A DNA stretch of 46,718 nt, from the NCBI GenBank assembly GCA_025963485.1, contig JAOQAO010000193.1, positions 1-46,718 of the forward strand, written 5' to 3'. Source of the stretch: Bacteroidota bacterium. GTDB lineage: Bacteria; Bacteroidota; Bacteroidia; Chitinophagales; LD1. Positions 1 to 10,218 of the stretch are shown piece by piece (the first letter of the stretch is position 1; every line of letters starts with the position of its first letter). Below the pieces are notes generated by a model. The model did not search any database and was not told where the DNA came from. It worked only from the letters and a program-made list of their open reading frames with translations. A program made the position numbers and the translations under genes.

Positions 1-3000
1 ATACATTCAGTCCGGCGACTACTGGCGTGTACTACTTTGGCCATCATGACTCATGCCCTACATCAGCTCCAAACGGTATTGCATTTGATGATTTCTCTTT
101 GCAACTTTCGCCGTCGTGTATAGCACCAACTGCATTGACGACCAACTCAACAACATCGACTGGTGCTACAATATCATGGACTGCATCCCCATCTTCTCCG
201 GCCAATGGCTATATATGGGAAGTAGTAGCATCTGGCGCCGGTTCGGGGGCGACACCTATAGTTAGCGGCACTACCGCTGCTGGTGTGACCACTGCTACGA
301 TCTCAGGCCTTGCTACCAATACACCATATGATGTATATGTCCGCGCGGTATGTAGCGCCATTGATTCGAGCACATGGGCAGGTCCTCTGTCATTCACTAC
401 TACGTGCAGCAATGCCGTATTGCCTCTCATCGAAGGGTTTAATAGCACGACTATCCCTTCATGCTGGTCACAGCAATATGTGGTGGGTACTTCCAATCTG
501 CAGTATTTAGCGGCATCTCCAAACCCTGCTACTGTACCTCAGGAAGGTTCTGACTATGTTTACTGGAATTCATATAACATTGCTAACAATCAAGAAACAA
601 GACTGGTATCACCTCCTATCACCACCACCGGTACGGCGAGTGTAGACATCAGTTTCTATTGGGACAATGACAATAATACAAATTACAATACCGGTCAATA
701 CCTCGCTGAGGGTGTCACGGTACAATACTCAACGAACGGAACGACATGGACTAATGCACAGTTCTTCCCAAGGCACGATAGTACTTTGGCAGCCGGTACA
801 TCTCAGTGGAAACAAAAACTACTGACCTTGCCAGCAGGTGTAGGCAATCAAGCCACGGTATATATTGGCTTTAATTTCCATTCAGGTTATGGCGACAATA
901 GCAGCTTTGACAACCTGCATATATATGCTACACCAGCTTGTGCAGGATCTCCATCTGCCCTCACCACTGTCAATACCACCAGCAGCACAGCCATTGTATC
1001 ATGGACAGCAGCATCTCCTGTACCCGCTGTAGGCTACAATTGGGAAGTAGTGGCATCTGGAGCAGGCCCAACAGGTACTCCTATAGCGTCAGGAAGTACA
1101 GCTACTGACTCCGCGATCATATCCGGCCTTTCGCCTAATACGATTTATGACGTCTACGTGCAGTCTGACTGTGGTGGAGGCTCGGGTACAGGTATATGGG
1201 CTGGTCCTTTGTCACTCTCCACACCTTGCGTCAACACTACTCTTCCTCTGATACAAGGCTTTAATAATTCAACAATACCATCCTGCTGGTCACAGCAATA
1301 TGTAGTAGGAACGGATGACCTGCTCTATACTACTGGAGCTGTCAACCCAACCACTACTCCTCAGGAAGGCACGCATTATGTAGAATGGAATTCTTATGGC
1401 TTTGGTGCCGGTGCTGAAACAAGATTGGTTTCAGCACCTATCACTACTACGGGTACAGCCAGCGTTGATATCAGCTTCTATTATTTCAATGAGAATAGCA
1501 CCAACTACAACTATCCTGCAGAGGGTATGGAAGTGCAATACTCCCTGGATGGTACCACCTGGACTGATGTGCAATTCTATGCAAGGCAAGATAACTCTCT
1601 GCCTCCCGGTGTAGGACGTTGGATTAAGAAAAACCTGACCCTCCCTCTCGGAGCCGGCAATCAATCGACTATATATGTTGGATTTAAGTTCCATTCGGAG
1701 TTTGGAGACAATGTAGGATTTGACAATCTCAATATATTCCCTACCCTGCCATGTGCCGGAGGACCTACCAATATCCTGGCTTCAGCTGGATCTACCACAA
1801 CGGCTACTGTCAACTGGACAGCAGGCAGCCCTGCACCAGCGAATGGTTATAACTGGGTAGTCGTAGCGTCCGGCGACAGTGCTACCGGTACTGTGATCGC
1901 ATCAGGTACTACTGCAGCAGGTGTCACTACGGCATCTATATCCGGCCTCACAGCCAATACGCCATATGATGTATATGTCCAATCGAATTGCGGTGGTGGT
2001 CTCGGTGTAGGCTACTGGGCCGGGCCGGGCGCATTCAGCACTCCTTGTAATGCTATAACTACATTGCCATGGACTGAGGGATTTGAAGGTATGTCTACCG
2101 TAGGCACAGATATCATGCCTCCATGCTGGCTTAGCACCCCTTACGGCCGTTGGAGTTCAGAGAATGCTCCAATAATCTTCCCGCCTAACATTAACGCACG
2201 TGGTGGCACTCACTACCTGTTGAATAGGTATAATGCGCATGATACGGTATATACACCTAGCTTTACGCTGACAGGTGGTACGCAGTATGAATTCTACTTC
2301 TACTACCAGACAGATGGAGACAACGGCTGGGATACTATAGCTGCTATGTACGGTTCATCGCAATCACCATCAGGCATGACCTATGCAATCGGAACGCCGG
2401 TCGTAGGTGCTGCGAATCTCAATTATATCAAGTATTCTGCAATATTCACCCCAGCTACTAGCGGAGATTATTTCTTTGGTGTACAACTGGTAGCAGGAGG
2501 AAATCCAAACAATATTGCTTTTGATGACTTCGGCCTGCAGCTGGTGGTCCCATGCCCTAACCCTCCTCTGGCCGGCGTCATAGCAGGACCATCGAGCGTA
2601 TGTCCGGGAACCCAAACAACTCTGACATTGACAGGATATTCTCCATTTACAACGCTGCAATGGCAGATTTCCTCAGATTCTGTAAACTTCACAGATATCG
2701 CATTAGCCAATGGAGACAATGTAATTGACTATCCGACTCAAACTACTTATTACAGAGTAAAGGTAAATTGCGCCGATTCGTCTTATACTCCTATTTTTGC
2801 TATTCATATGAGTTCGCCTACGCAGTGCTATTGCACAGCTGGACTAGGAGGATTCTGCGGTGGCAACAATATAGATACTGCACAGATATTGGGTACAAAT
2901 TTCTATGTAAACTACACCACCTGCAATACGACTACAAATGGAGATGCCTATACGGTATTCCCTCCTGTGGGTGACTCAACAGTGACGCTGCAAAGAGGTT

Positions 3001-4721
3001 CAGCTTATACGCTGGCGCTGCATATGACAGGTACCAGCATATCATCCGCATGGATTGATTATGATCAAAACGGAACATTTGATGCAAATAGCAGGGAATG
3101 GGTACAGATCACAATAGCTTCTAACAATGGTACTGCTGTACTCAATGTTCCTCCGGATGCAGCCCTTGGCGCTACTGGATTCCGCATACGTAGCAGGAAC
3201 TTCGGTAATCCGAATGATTCTGTCGATGCATGTACAAACTTTGGCTCTGGTGAGACATTTGACTTCATCATCAATATCGTGGATTCCAATTGCGCTCATA
3301 CGCCTACTGTGGTAGATACAGTTACTCCTGTATCATGCTTCGGCCTGAGCAATGGCGCTATTGCACTTTCACTCTCTGGTGGTTTGCCTCCATTTACACA
3401 TAGCTGGTCATCTGGCGGCAGTGCAGCCACGATCTCCAATCTGCCGGCAGGCTCTTATACGGATACGATCTCGTTTAATAACGGGTGTACATACGTCTTT
3501 GGCCCTATAGCTGTGACGCAGCCGACAGTTTTGGCTGCGACTATAGACAGTACCACTGCGGTGAAATGCTTTGGTGGCAATACAGGTGCGGTATACGTGA
3601 GCGTGAGCGGCGGTACAGCGGGCTATTCTCATCACTGGAGCAATGGCTCCACTGGTACCGGACTCACCGGAGTAGCTGCGGGATCTTACACAGATACGAT
3701 CACGGATAGTCACGGATGTACTGTGATATTGGGCCCTGATACAGTCACCCAGCCTGCAGCACCTATATCTATAGCACTGGACTCTACTCATGCAGCGAAA
3801 TGTAACGGCCAGAATAATGGCGCTGTATATATCACAGCGAGTGGCGGTACCGGTCCATATACCTACCTCTGGTCTAATACTGCTCATTCTACCACTGATG
3901 ATGTCTCCGGCCTTCCAGCGGGTGCTTATACAGTAGTCGTCACTGACAATAACCTCTGTACGGCATCTGCATCCGATACCGTGACACAACCTGGTGTCCT
4001 CACTATCGTGACAGATAGTGTCATTAATGCCAAGTGCCATTCTTCAAATGATGGCTCTATCTACATCCATATCACAGGTGGTACTATACCGTACACATAC
4101 GCATGGACCGGAGGCTCTACAGCACTTGACCTGTTCTTCAAACCTGCAGGTGCATACACCGTCTCTGTGACTGATCATAATGGCTGCTCGGCTACTGCTA
4201 CCGATACGATCCATTCGCCATCGGCTATAGCTATCACCAGCACCATCGTCAACCAGATACAGAATGGAACGCTTGGATCCATTACGCTCAATGTCTCCGG
4301 AGGTACCGGCTCATACACATACCTGTGGAGCAATAGCGCCACGACGAGCAGCCTGGCTAACCTCACAGCTGCTGTGTACAGAGTCACTGTCACTGACCAG
4401 AATGGATGTACAGCGACTCAAGTGGATACGGTGCAGCTCATCCTGGGTATCACCGATGCCACTGGAGATATCACCAACTTCAATATCTACCCTAACCCGT
4501 CGTCAGGAGTATTTAATGTGGTGGTCGAGCTTAGCCATTCAGTACCAGTGGAAATGGAGGTATTCTCTATCACTGGCCAATCTGTAGAAGTATCTCCTAA
4601 GCAGAGCTCATCTAACAATACCTACCAACTCGACCTGAGTGCTGAGGCGGATGGCGTATACTTCGTCAAGGTAAAAGCAGGCGATAATACGATGATCCGG
4701 AGGATCACCGTGGTGCGGTAA
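1..4721 (+). CDS. Large T9SS-secreted multidomain surface protein (FN3 + jelly-roll-like repeats, GEVED domain, SprB-like repeats, type A C-terminal sorting domain); 5' truncated by window
   Basis: Frame is open to the left edge (TFSPATTGVYYFGHHDS precedes the listed GTG start). Repeated FN3-like 'ISGLxxNTPYDVYVxxxC' blocks; GEVED-like 'AWIDYDQNGTFD...FRIRSRNFG'; SprB-like 'CFGxxNGAIxLSxSGG..Y.HxWSxG' repeats; C-terminal 'NFNIYPNPSSGVFNV...GVYFVKVKAGDNTMIRRITVVR'. Confidence 0.9.
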   Translation, partial: TFSPATTGVYYFGHHDSCPTSAPNGIAFDDFSLQLSPSCIAPTALTTNSTTSTGATISWTASPSSPANGYIWEVVASGAGSGATPIVSGTTAAGVTTATISGLATNTPYDVYVRAVCSAIDSSTWAGPLSFTTTCSNAVLPLIEGFNSTTIPSCWSQQYVVGTSNLQYLAASPNPATVPQEGSDYVYWNSYNIANNQETRLVSPPITTTGTASVDISFYWDNDNNTNYNTGQYLAEGVTVQYSTNGTTWTNAQFFPRHDSTLAAGTSQWKQKLLTLPAGVGNQATVYIGFNFHSGYGDNSSFDNLHIYATPACAGSPSALTTVNTTSSTAIVSWTAASPVPAVGYNWEVVASGAGPTGTPIASGSTATDSAIISGLSPNTIYDVYVQSDCGGGSGTGIWAGPLSLSTPCVNTTLPLIQGFNNSTIPSCWSQQYVVGTDDLLYTTGAVNPTTTPQEGTHYVEWNSYGFGAGAETRLVSAPITTTGTASVDISFYYFNENSTNYNYPAEGMEVQYSLDGTTWTDVQFYARQDNSLPPGVGRWIKKNLTLPLGAGNQSTIYVGFKFHSEFGDNVGFDNLNIFPTLPCAGGPTNILASAGSTTTATVNWTAGSPAPANGYNWVVVASGDSATGTVIASGTTAAGVTTASISGLTANTPYDVYVQSNCGGGLGVGYWAGPGAFSTPCNAITTLPWTEGFEGMSTVGTDIMPPCWLSTPYGRWSSENAPIIFPPNINARGGTHYLLNRYNAHDTVYTPSFTLTGGTQYEFYFYYQTDGDNGWDTIAAMYGSSQSPSGMTYAIGTPVVGAANLNYIKYSAIFTPATSGDYFFGVQLVAGGNPNNIAFDDFGLQLVVPCPNPPLAGVIAGPSSVCPGTQTTLTLTGYSPFTTLQWQISSDSVNFTDIALANGDNVIDYPTQTTYYRVKVNCADSSYTPIFAIHMSSPTQCYCTAGLGGFCGGNNIDTAQILGTNFYVNYTTCNTTTNGDAYTVFPPVGDSTVTLQRGSAYTLALHMTGTSISSAWIDYDQNGTFDANSREWVQITIASNNGTAVLNVPPDAALGATGFRIRSRNFGNPNDSVDACTNFGSGETFDFIINIVDSNCAHTPTVVDTVTPVSCFGLSNGAIALSLSGGLPPFTHSWSSGGSAATISNLPAGSYTDTISFNNGCTYVFGPIAVTQPTVLAATIDSTTAVKCFGGNTGAVYVSVSGGTAGYSHHWSNGSTGTGLTGVAAGSYTDTITDSHGCTVILGPDTVTQPAAPISIALDSTHAAKCNGQNNGAVYITASGGTGPYTYLWSNTAHSTTDDVSGLPAGAYTVVVTDNNLCTASASDTVTQPGVLTIVTDSVINAKCHSSNDGSIYIHITGGTIPYTYAWTGGSTALDLFFKPAGAYTVSVTDHNGCSATATDTIHSPSAIAITSTIVNQIQNGTLGSITLNVSGGTGSYTYLWSNSATTSSLANLTAAVYRVTVTDQNGCTATQVDTVQLILGITDATGDITNFNIYPNPSSGVFNVVVELSHSVPVEMEVFSITGQSVEVSPKQSSSNNTYQLDLSAEADGVYFVKVKAGDNTMIRRITVVR
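120..2545 (+). repeat. Internal tandem repeats (about 0.8 kb units: FN3-like + jelly-roll-like module), three copies, third divergent
   Basis: Recurring protein blocks such as 'xSCWSQQYVVGT', 'RLVSxPITTTGTASVDISFYx', 'GxNWEVVASGAG', 'NTPYDVYVQSxCGGG'. Confidence 0.75.
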
Positions 4722-4747
4722 ACCAATACAACATAGATTTCAAGTAA

Positions 4748-4776
4748 ACACCCCGTCAAAAGCGGGGTGTTTTTTA
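4748..4776 (+). terminator. Rho-independent terminator
   Basis: ACACCCCG-TCAAAAG-CGGGGTGT perfect 8-bp stem followed by TTTTTATTT, 26 nt after the preceding stop codon. Confidence 0.9.
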
Positions 4777-4903
4777 TTTAACAAATACAGCGTTTACCAT
4801 ATTTTTTGCGTCTTTTGTTAACATTTAGCTAATGATAGACATCGCTGAAATGCTATTTTTGACGTCTATTTATAGGTGGAGTTACATAACCTGAATACAT
4901 TAT

Positions 4904-7900
4904 ATGAAGTTGAGGCCCGTACACGTTGTTTTATTTTTTGTGGTCTTCTTTCTCAGCGCCGGACTGAGAACAATGGCACAGGTCCCAACGAACTGTTTTG
5001 AAATAGGAACGATACTCGTCGATGCATGCGGATCTCCTGAGGGCGAGAACGAAATGTTCAGATTTCAAGTGGGCCCCAATCCTATCAACTCGGCAAATTT
5101 GTCTATCACCTGGCCCAATAATTCCTTTCTGGGCTTTTGTACAGACTCCGTAAAACTAGCTGCCCTGAATGCAACAATAAACGGCTGCGGGATATTATTG
5201 GCTCCTCCGGGGGGCATATTACCTGCTGGCAAAGAAGTACTTGTCATCACAAGTACTAATATGAATGTCTCTTTCAACTCCTTTGCAAATCTGAATGACA
5301 CGTTGTATGTATTGTTTCAATGTGCCGGTAACACATCAGGGCATTTTGCTAATTATAGTACCAGCGGCGGTTCGCAAGCGAGGACTCTGATATTAACAGA
5401 AACTACCTCCGGATGCGCAGATACGGTAACGTATATGAAGAACTTACTGATCAACCAGTCTGGTAACCATTCGGCGACAAATGGTGATGGGGCCGGAGCC
5501 AGTTTCGACTATGCTGGTAATATCACCTATTATAACAACGGATGCAACGCTCCTTTTATAGCACCATCCATACATGTGGGCAATGACACCACCTATACCT
5601 TTTGTGCATCGCCGATAATAATAAATCTCGCCGGCACTAAAACCGGTAGCTTCCGATCTACCCGCTGGGAAGGGGGCAACGGTACTTTTAGCCAACCGGA
5701 TTCTCTTACTACTACCTATACCCTGTCGCCTGCAGATATATCTCCTATCCAGTTTGTCCTCGTAGGCAGGCTTTGTCCGGATTCATTGATGGATACTATC
5801 AGTATTATCATCAATCCACCGGTACATGTCATTCAGGCACTCACTATTTGCCAGGGCAATTCATATACCATCGGTACTCACACTTACACCTCAACCGGTG
5901 CTTATCACGATACGCTACTGACAGTCACCGGCTGCGATAGCGTTGTCACTACGGATCTCACCGTCATCCCTTTTACAGCTCAAACAGTGCCACTATCAGG
6001 ATGTAATAGTGTAACCTACAATGGTACGGCATATAACTCAAGTACGACAATACTCGATACACTGAGAGGATCGACAGGTTGTGACAGTATACACTATACT
6101 GTCAATATAACTGTAAAATATGCCACGGCCCTTACACAAAACCTGATCGTATGCCCGGGTCAGAGTATCACTATCGGAACGAATGTGCATAGCAGTGCCG
6201 GAACGTTCATTGACGTTTTGACAAACGCAGCTGGATGCGATAGTACCGTCACGACGACCTTATCATTTGCGAATAATACCGTAGATGCGGGCAATAACGT
6301 GACCATCTGCAAAGGAGATTCTACACAACTGCAAGCTACCGGAGGACTCATCTATACCTGGACGCCTGCTACCGGCCTCAGCAACCCTAATATCGCAAAC
6401 CCTGAAGCCAAACCTAATACGACCACAACTTATGTAGTGACATCGTCCGTAGCATCTTCCAGTCAAATAGTGAATGGCGACTTCAGTGGCGGTAATACAG
6501 GCTTTAGCTCCAGCTATACCTACACCTCTCCTACCAATCTCGTGGAGGGTGAATACACGGTCACCAATAATCCCCAGTCATGGAATGGTGGCCTGTCTGC
6601 GTGCGGTGACCATACTACAGGTTCGGGTAATATGCTTGTAGTAAATGGCGCTGTGACTGCAAATGTATCTGTCTATTGCCAGACCGTCAGCGTCGTGCCT
6701 AATACAGATTATGCTTTCTCAACATGGTTGCAGAGTGTTTCATCGCCCAATCCTGCGCAATTGCAATTTTCGATAAACAGTTCGCTTCTTGGATCGGTGT
6801 TCTCGGCCTCAGTTACTGTATGCAACTGGCAGCAATTTTACGCGACGTGGAATTCGGGTACCAGCACTACAGCCAATATCTGTATCGTAAATCAAAACAC
6901 GATCGCATCCGGCAATGACTTTGCGCTGGATGACATTTCATTTTCTCCCATATGCATTGGTGTAGATTCTGTGACTGTGACTGTCACACAGCCGGTCACA
7001 AGTACTCAGAATCCTACTATCTGTCAGGGCCAGACATTTAATGCCGGCACTCATTCTTATACTACTTCAGGTACGTATACCGACACAGTGATCGGTGGCG
7101 CTGCATCAGGTTGCGATAGTATAGTGACTACAAACCTTAACGTCATCTCTCCTGTAGCAGGCGCTTTATCCGTCAGTGGATCATGTTCCGTGGTTTACAA
7201 CGGCCAGACCTATACATCCGGTACCGTCGTCGCAGATACTATCAGGAGCCAGATCGGTGGATGTGATAGTATTTATCGCGCTGTGACTATCACCGTCACT
7301 CCGGTAGCGACCAGTACGGTGAATAAAAATGCCTGTATCAATCCGGGGCAATCTTATTTCGCAGGTGGACAAAACCAGACAACTGCCGGCATTTACAACG
7401 ACACCATTCGCACCACCGGGGGCTGCGATAGCATCTATACTATCACTAACCTGAGTCTCATCACACCGACGAATACTTCGCGCCGGATAGATAGTTGCAA
7501 TCGTGTCACCGTGGGCGGTGTAGTCTTCACTACGGATACTGTTATATCTGACGTCGTCACATCTGTTTTGGGATGCGATAGTATAGTGCGGACAGATAGC
7601 ATACACATACATAGTCCGTTTACGATCAGTATTACTTCTTCACAGGTATTGCCATTGGTAGAGGGAGATTCTACGCTGCTTAGTATTGTTCCATCAGGGA
7701 CCTATCACAACGTCGTCTGGTCTCCGGATTCAAACATCAGCAGCACAAGTAGTACATCTCCTATGGTGGCACCTCATCGCACCACTACTTACGCTGTAGT
7801 AGCAGCTGATAGTAATAACTGTAGTGTATCGGGATCGATAGAGGTACCGGTCACAGCCAATTCTCAGCTTGATTTCATCATGCCGACAGCTTTCTCACCA

Positions 7901-8146
7901 AATGGTGATGGCAAGAATGATATGTTTAAAGCCATTTTGCGCAGTGGAGCAGAAGTGACGATGTTTCATGTGTACAATCGCTGGGGGGAACTCATCTACG
8001 ACAAGGATCGCGATAACAGCGATGGCTGGGATGGATTTTTCAAAAATATAGCACAGCCTATAGGTGTCTATGTTTACTTCATCAGTGTGAAAGGAGTCGC
8101 AGGCAACGTGATCAGGCATGAAGGCAATCTCACACTCCTCCGCTAA
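4904..8146 (+). CDS. Large repetitive surface protein with CHU_C / type B T9SS C-terminal domain
   Basis: Signal peptide; N-terminal lamin-tail-like region (EIGTILVDACGSPEGENEMFRFQVG); repeated 'ICQGxxxxxGTHxYTxxGxYxDTxxxxxGCDSxVTTxL' modules; C-terminus 'MPTAFSPNGDGKNDMFK...VYNRWGELIYD...WDGFFKN..QPIGVYVYFISVKG'. Confidence 0.88.
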   Translation: MKLRPVHVVLFFVVFFLSAGLRTMAQVPTNCFEIGTILVDACGSPEGENEMFRFQVGPNPINSANLSITWPNNSFLGFCTDSVKLAALNATINGCGILLAPPGGILPAGKEVLVITSTNMNVSFNSFANLNDTLYVLFQCAGNTSGHFANYSTSGGSQARTLILTETTSGCADTVTYMKNLLINQSGNHSATNGDGAGASFDYAGNITYYNNGCNAPFIAPSIHVGNDTTYTFCASPIIINLAGTKTGSFRSTRWEGGNGTFSQPDSLTTTYTLSPADISPIQFVLVGRLCPDSLMDTISIIINPPVHVIQALTICQGNSYTIGTHTYTSTGAYHDTLLTVTGCDSVVTTDLTVIPFTAQTVPLSGCNSVTYNGTAYNSSTTILDTLRGSTGCDSIHYTVNITVKYATALTQNLIVCPGQSITIGTNVHSSAGTFIDVLTNAAGCDSTVTTTLSFANNTVDAGNNVTICKGDSTQLQATGGLIYTWTPATGLSNPNIANPEAKPNTTTTYVVTSSVASSSQIVNGDFSGGNTGFSSSYTYTSPTNLVEGEYTVTNNPQSWNGGLSACGDHTTGSGNMLVVNGAVTANVSVYCQTVSVVPNTDYAFSTWLQSVSSPNPAQLQFSINSSLLGSVFSASVTVCNWQQFYATWNSGTSTTANICIVNQNTIASGNDFALDDISFSPICIGVDSVTVTVTQPVTSTQNPTICQGQTFNAGTHSYTTSGTYTDTVIGGAASGCDSIVTTNLNVISPVAGALSVSGSCSVVYNGQTYTSGTVVADTIRSQIGGCDSIYRAVTITVTPVATSTVNKNACINPGQSYFAGGQNQTTAGIYNDTIRTTGGCDSIYTITNLSLITPTNTSRRIDSCNRVTVGGVVFTTDTVISDVVTSVLGCDSIVRTDSIHIHSPFTISITSSQVLPLVEGDSTLLSIVPSGTYHNVVWSPDSNISSTSSTSPMVAPHRTTTYAVVAADSNNCSVSGSIEVPVTANSQLDFIMPTAFSPNGDGKNDMFKAILRSGAEVTMFHVYNRWGELIYDKDRDNSDGWDGFFKNIAQPIGVYVYFISVKGVAGNVIRHEGNLTLLR

Positions 8147-8233
8147 TAGAGCCGATACTCACATTTCACAAAGCTTTGTCTTTCACAATTTTTCTTAGAT
8201 TGCGTTCAGTCAATTTAAACTAATTGTTATCGT

Positions 8234-9493
8234 ATGGCGAGATTTACCGGACTGCTGGGTATAGTGCTGATACTTGGTGTAGCCTTTCTGATGTCAAATA
8301 ATAAGAGGAAGATCAACTATCGCCTGGTAGGCAGCGGACTTCTGCTACAGCTTGGCCTTGCGCTGCTCATCCTGAAGGTCGAACCGGTAAGAAAGTTCTT
8401 TCAGCTTCTCGGTCATGGTATGGAGAAGATCGAAGGTTTTGCCCGTGAGGGCGCTAAGTTTGTACTGGGCGGAACCTTGCCTGATAAAGACGAACTGGAA
8501 AAAGTCTTTGGTGCTCACAGGGGCTTTATCTTTGCTTTTAATATTCCGGCCACGATCATTCTGGTTTGTGTTATAGTAGCGATCTTATATCATATAGGAT
8601 TGATGCAACGCGTCGTTGCAGTAATAGCCAAAGGTGTCAATCTTATCATGCGCGTCAGTGGTGCAGAGGCGCTAAGCAATGTAGCCAGTGCATTCGTAGG
8701 GCAAGTCGAAGCTCAGGTCATGATACGCCCCTATCTGGAAGGCATGACGAAAAGTGAACTGCTCTCTTCTATGTCCGGCAGCATGGCCTGCATAGCAGGC
8801 GGTATCCTGATCGTCTATGTCGGATTCGGTGTGAAAGCCGAGTACCTGATCGCTGCGAGCCTCATGGCAGCCCCCGCTGCACTCGTGATCTCAAAGATCG
8901 TATATCCGGAAACCGAAGTACCTCAAACACAAGGCAAGGTCTCGATCGAGATCAAAAGTCACTATGCCAATCTCATAGACGCTATATCACACGGTGCTGC
9001 CGACGGGATGAAGATATCTATCAACGTCATAGCGATGCTGATCGGGTTTATCGCACTGATCGCGCTCGTCAACTATATTCTGGTCAAGATCAATGCCCTG
9101 CTGGGCAATCCGATACCGGGCCTGAGCCTCAATATGATATTCGGATGGATATTCTGGCCTTTTGCCTACGCGATGGGTGTGCCATATCAGGATGTGAGCA
9201 AGGTAGCTACGCTCATGGGCCAGAAAATGACCATCAATGAGTTTGTAGCTTATCTCAATCTAAGGGATATCATGAGTACGCTGACACCAAAGGGCCTGGC
9301 TATCGTCAGCTTTGCGCTGTGTGGATTTGCCAATTTCTCCTCTGTAGGTATGCAGATAGGTGGTATCGGTGAGCTGGCTCCCTCCCGCCGGGCCGATCTG
9401 GCCAAACTGGGTATCCGTGCGCTGATATGTGGTACACTAGCCTCGTATCTGAGCGCTACTATCGCCGGTATTGTATTGGGTGATAAGTTTTAA
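8234..9493 (+). CDS. CNT-family nucleoside transporter (NupC-like)
   Basis: Multi-TM protein; CNT-type motifs 'FVGQVEAQVMIRPYLEGMTKSEL', 'MSGSMACIAGGILIVYVGFG', 'FALCGFANFSSVGMQIGGIGELAPSRR'. Confidence 0.93.
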   Translation: MARFTGLLGIVLILGVAFLMSNNKRKINYRLVGSGLLLQLGLALLILKVEPVRKFFQLLGHGMEKIEGFAREGAKFVLGGTLPDKDELEKVFGAHRGFIFAFNIPATIILVCVIVAILYHIGLMQRVVAVIAKGVNLIMRVSGAEALSNVASAFVGQVEAQVMIRPYLEGMTKSELLSSMSGSMACIAGGILIVYVGFGVKAEYLIAASLMAAPAALVISKIVYPETEVPQTQGKVSIEIKSHYANLIDAISHGAADGMKISINVIAMLIGFIALIALVNYILVKINALLGNPIPGLSLNMIFGWIFWPFAYAMGVPYQDVSKVATLMGQKMTINEFVAYLNLRDIMSTLTPKGLAIVSFALCGFANFSSVGMQIGGIGELAPSRRADLAKLGIRALICGTLASYLSATIAGIVLGDKF

Positions 9494-9562
9494 TTATTAA
9501 CATATATGTTCTTTCAGATTTCATTTTAGTTTTAAAATGATGTAAGAATTCCTGTGTTGTCG

Positions 9563-9593
9563 TTTGAATTATCCGTGCGATGGGCTACATTTG
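9563..9593 (+). promoter_or_regulatory. Bacteroidetes-type housekeeping promoter upstream of ndk
   Basis: TTTG (9563-9566) - 19 nt - TACATTTG (9586-9593), exact match to the -33 TTTG / -7 TAnnTTTG consensus. Confidence 0.8.
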
Positions 9594-9628
9594 CGCGCGA
9601 TTCAAATCAAAATACAAACAAACATATA

Positions 9629-10048
9629 ATGGCAACAAATATTACCCTGACCATGATCAAGCCTGATGCAGTAGCAGCAGGACATTCCGGAAAAATCATC
9701 GACCTGATCATCCAGTCGGGATTTAAAGTACAGGCTATGAAGCTTTCGCGCCTTTCCAAGGAAAAAGCAGAAGAGTTCTATTCTGTACACAAAGAGCGTG
9801 GATTCTTCGGAGACCTGATCAAATTTATGACAGAAGGCCCAGTCATCGCTGCCATCCTGGAAAAAGAAAACGCCGTAGAAGATTTCCGTAAACTCATCGG
9901 CGCTACCAACCCTGCCAATGCAGCTGATGGTACTATCCGCAAGCTATTTGCCACGGATATCGAGCGCAATGCTGTACACGGATCTGACTCTGATGAGAAT
10001 GCTGCTATCGAGGCATCATTCCATTTCAGCGGTCTGGAGAGGTATTAA
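9629..10048 (+). CDS. ndk: Nucleoside diphosphate kinase
   Basis: Start at internal ATG ([15 protein letters not shown]); catalytic signature '[15 protein letters not shown]'. The ORF-track start at 9554 lies upstream of the promoter. Confidence 0.97.
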   Translation: MATNITLTMIKPDAVAAGHSGKIIDLIIQSGFKVQAMKLSRLSKEKAEEFYSVHKERGFFGDLIKFMTEGPVIAAILEKENAVEDFRKLIGATNPANAADGTIRKLFATDIERNAVHGSDSDENAAIEASFHFSGLERY

Positions 10049-10218
10049 TACCTTTCGTCCTGGATAGACTTTCCAGGTTTGCGAGGCGAGTTGCGCATTG
10101 ATATTGCCGCTCAGACCTTTGAGGCGAGAAACTTGGGAAGTCTCCCTTTTCCCAAAATATTCTAACCTCACCTCCACCCTATCGGTAGTTTGACAGTTTT
10201 TGCCGAACTTAGCGTTAT

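Noticed and set aside
3408-4040. 210-aa minus-strand ORF within the SprB-like repeats
   Set aside because: Antisense shadow of repetitive coding sequence.
10055-10170. Hairpins downstream of ndk (CCTGGA/TCCAGG; TTGGGAA/TTCCCAA)
   Set aside because: Short stems without a clear T-tract; possible weak terminators but not well supported.
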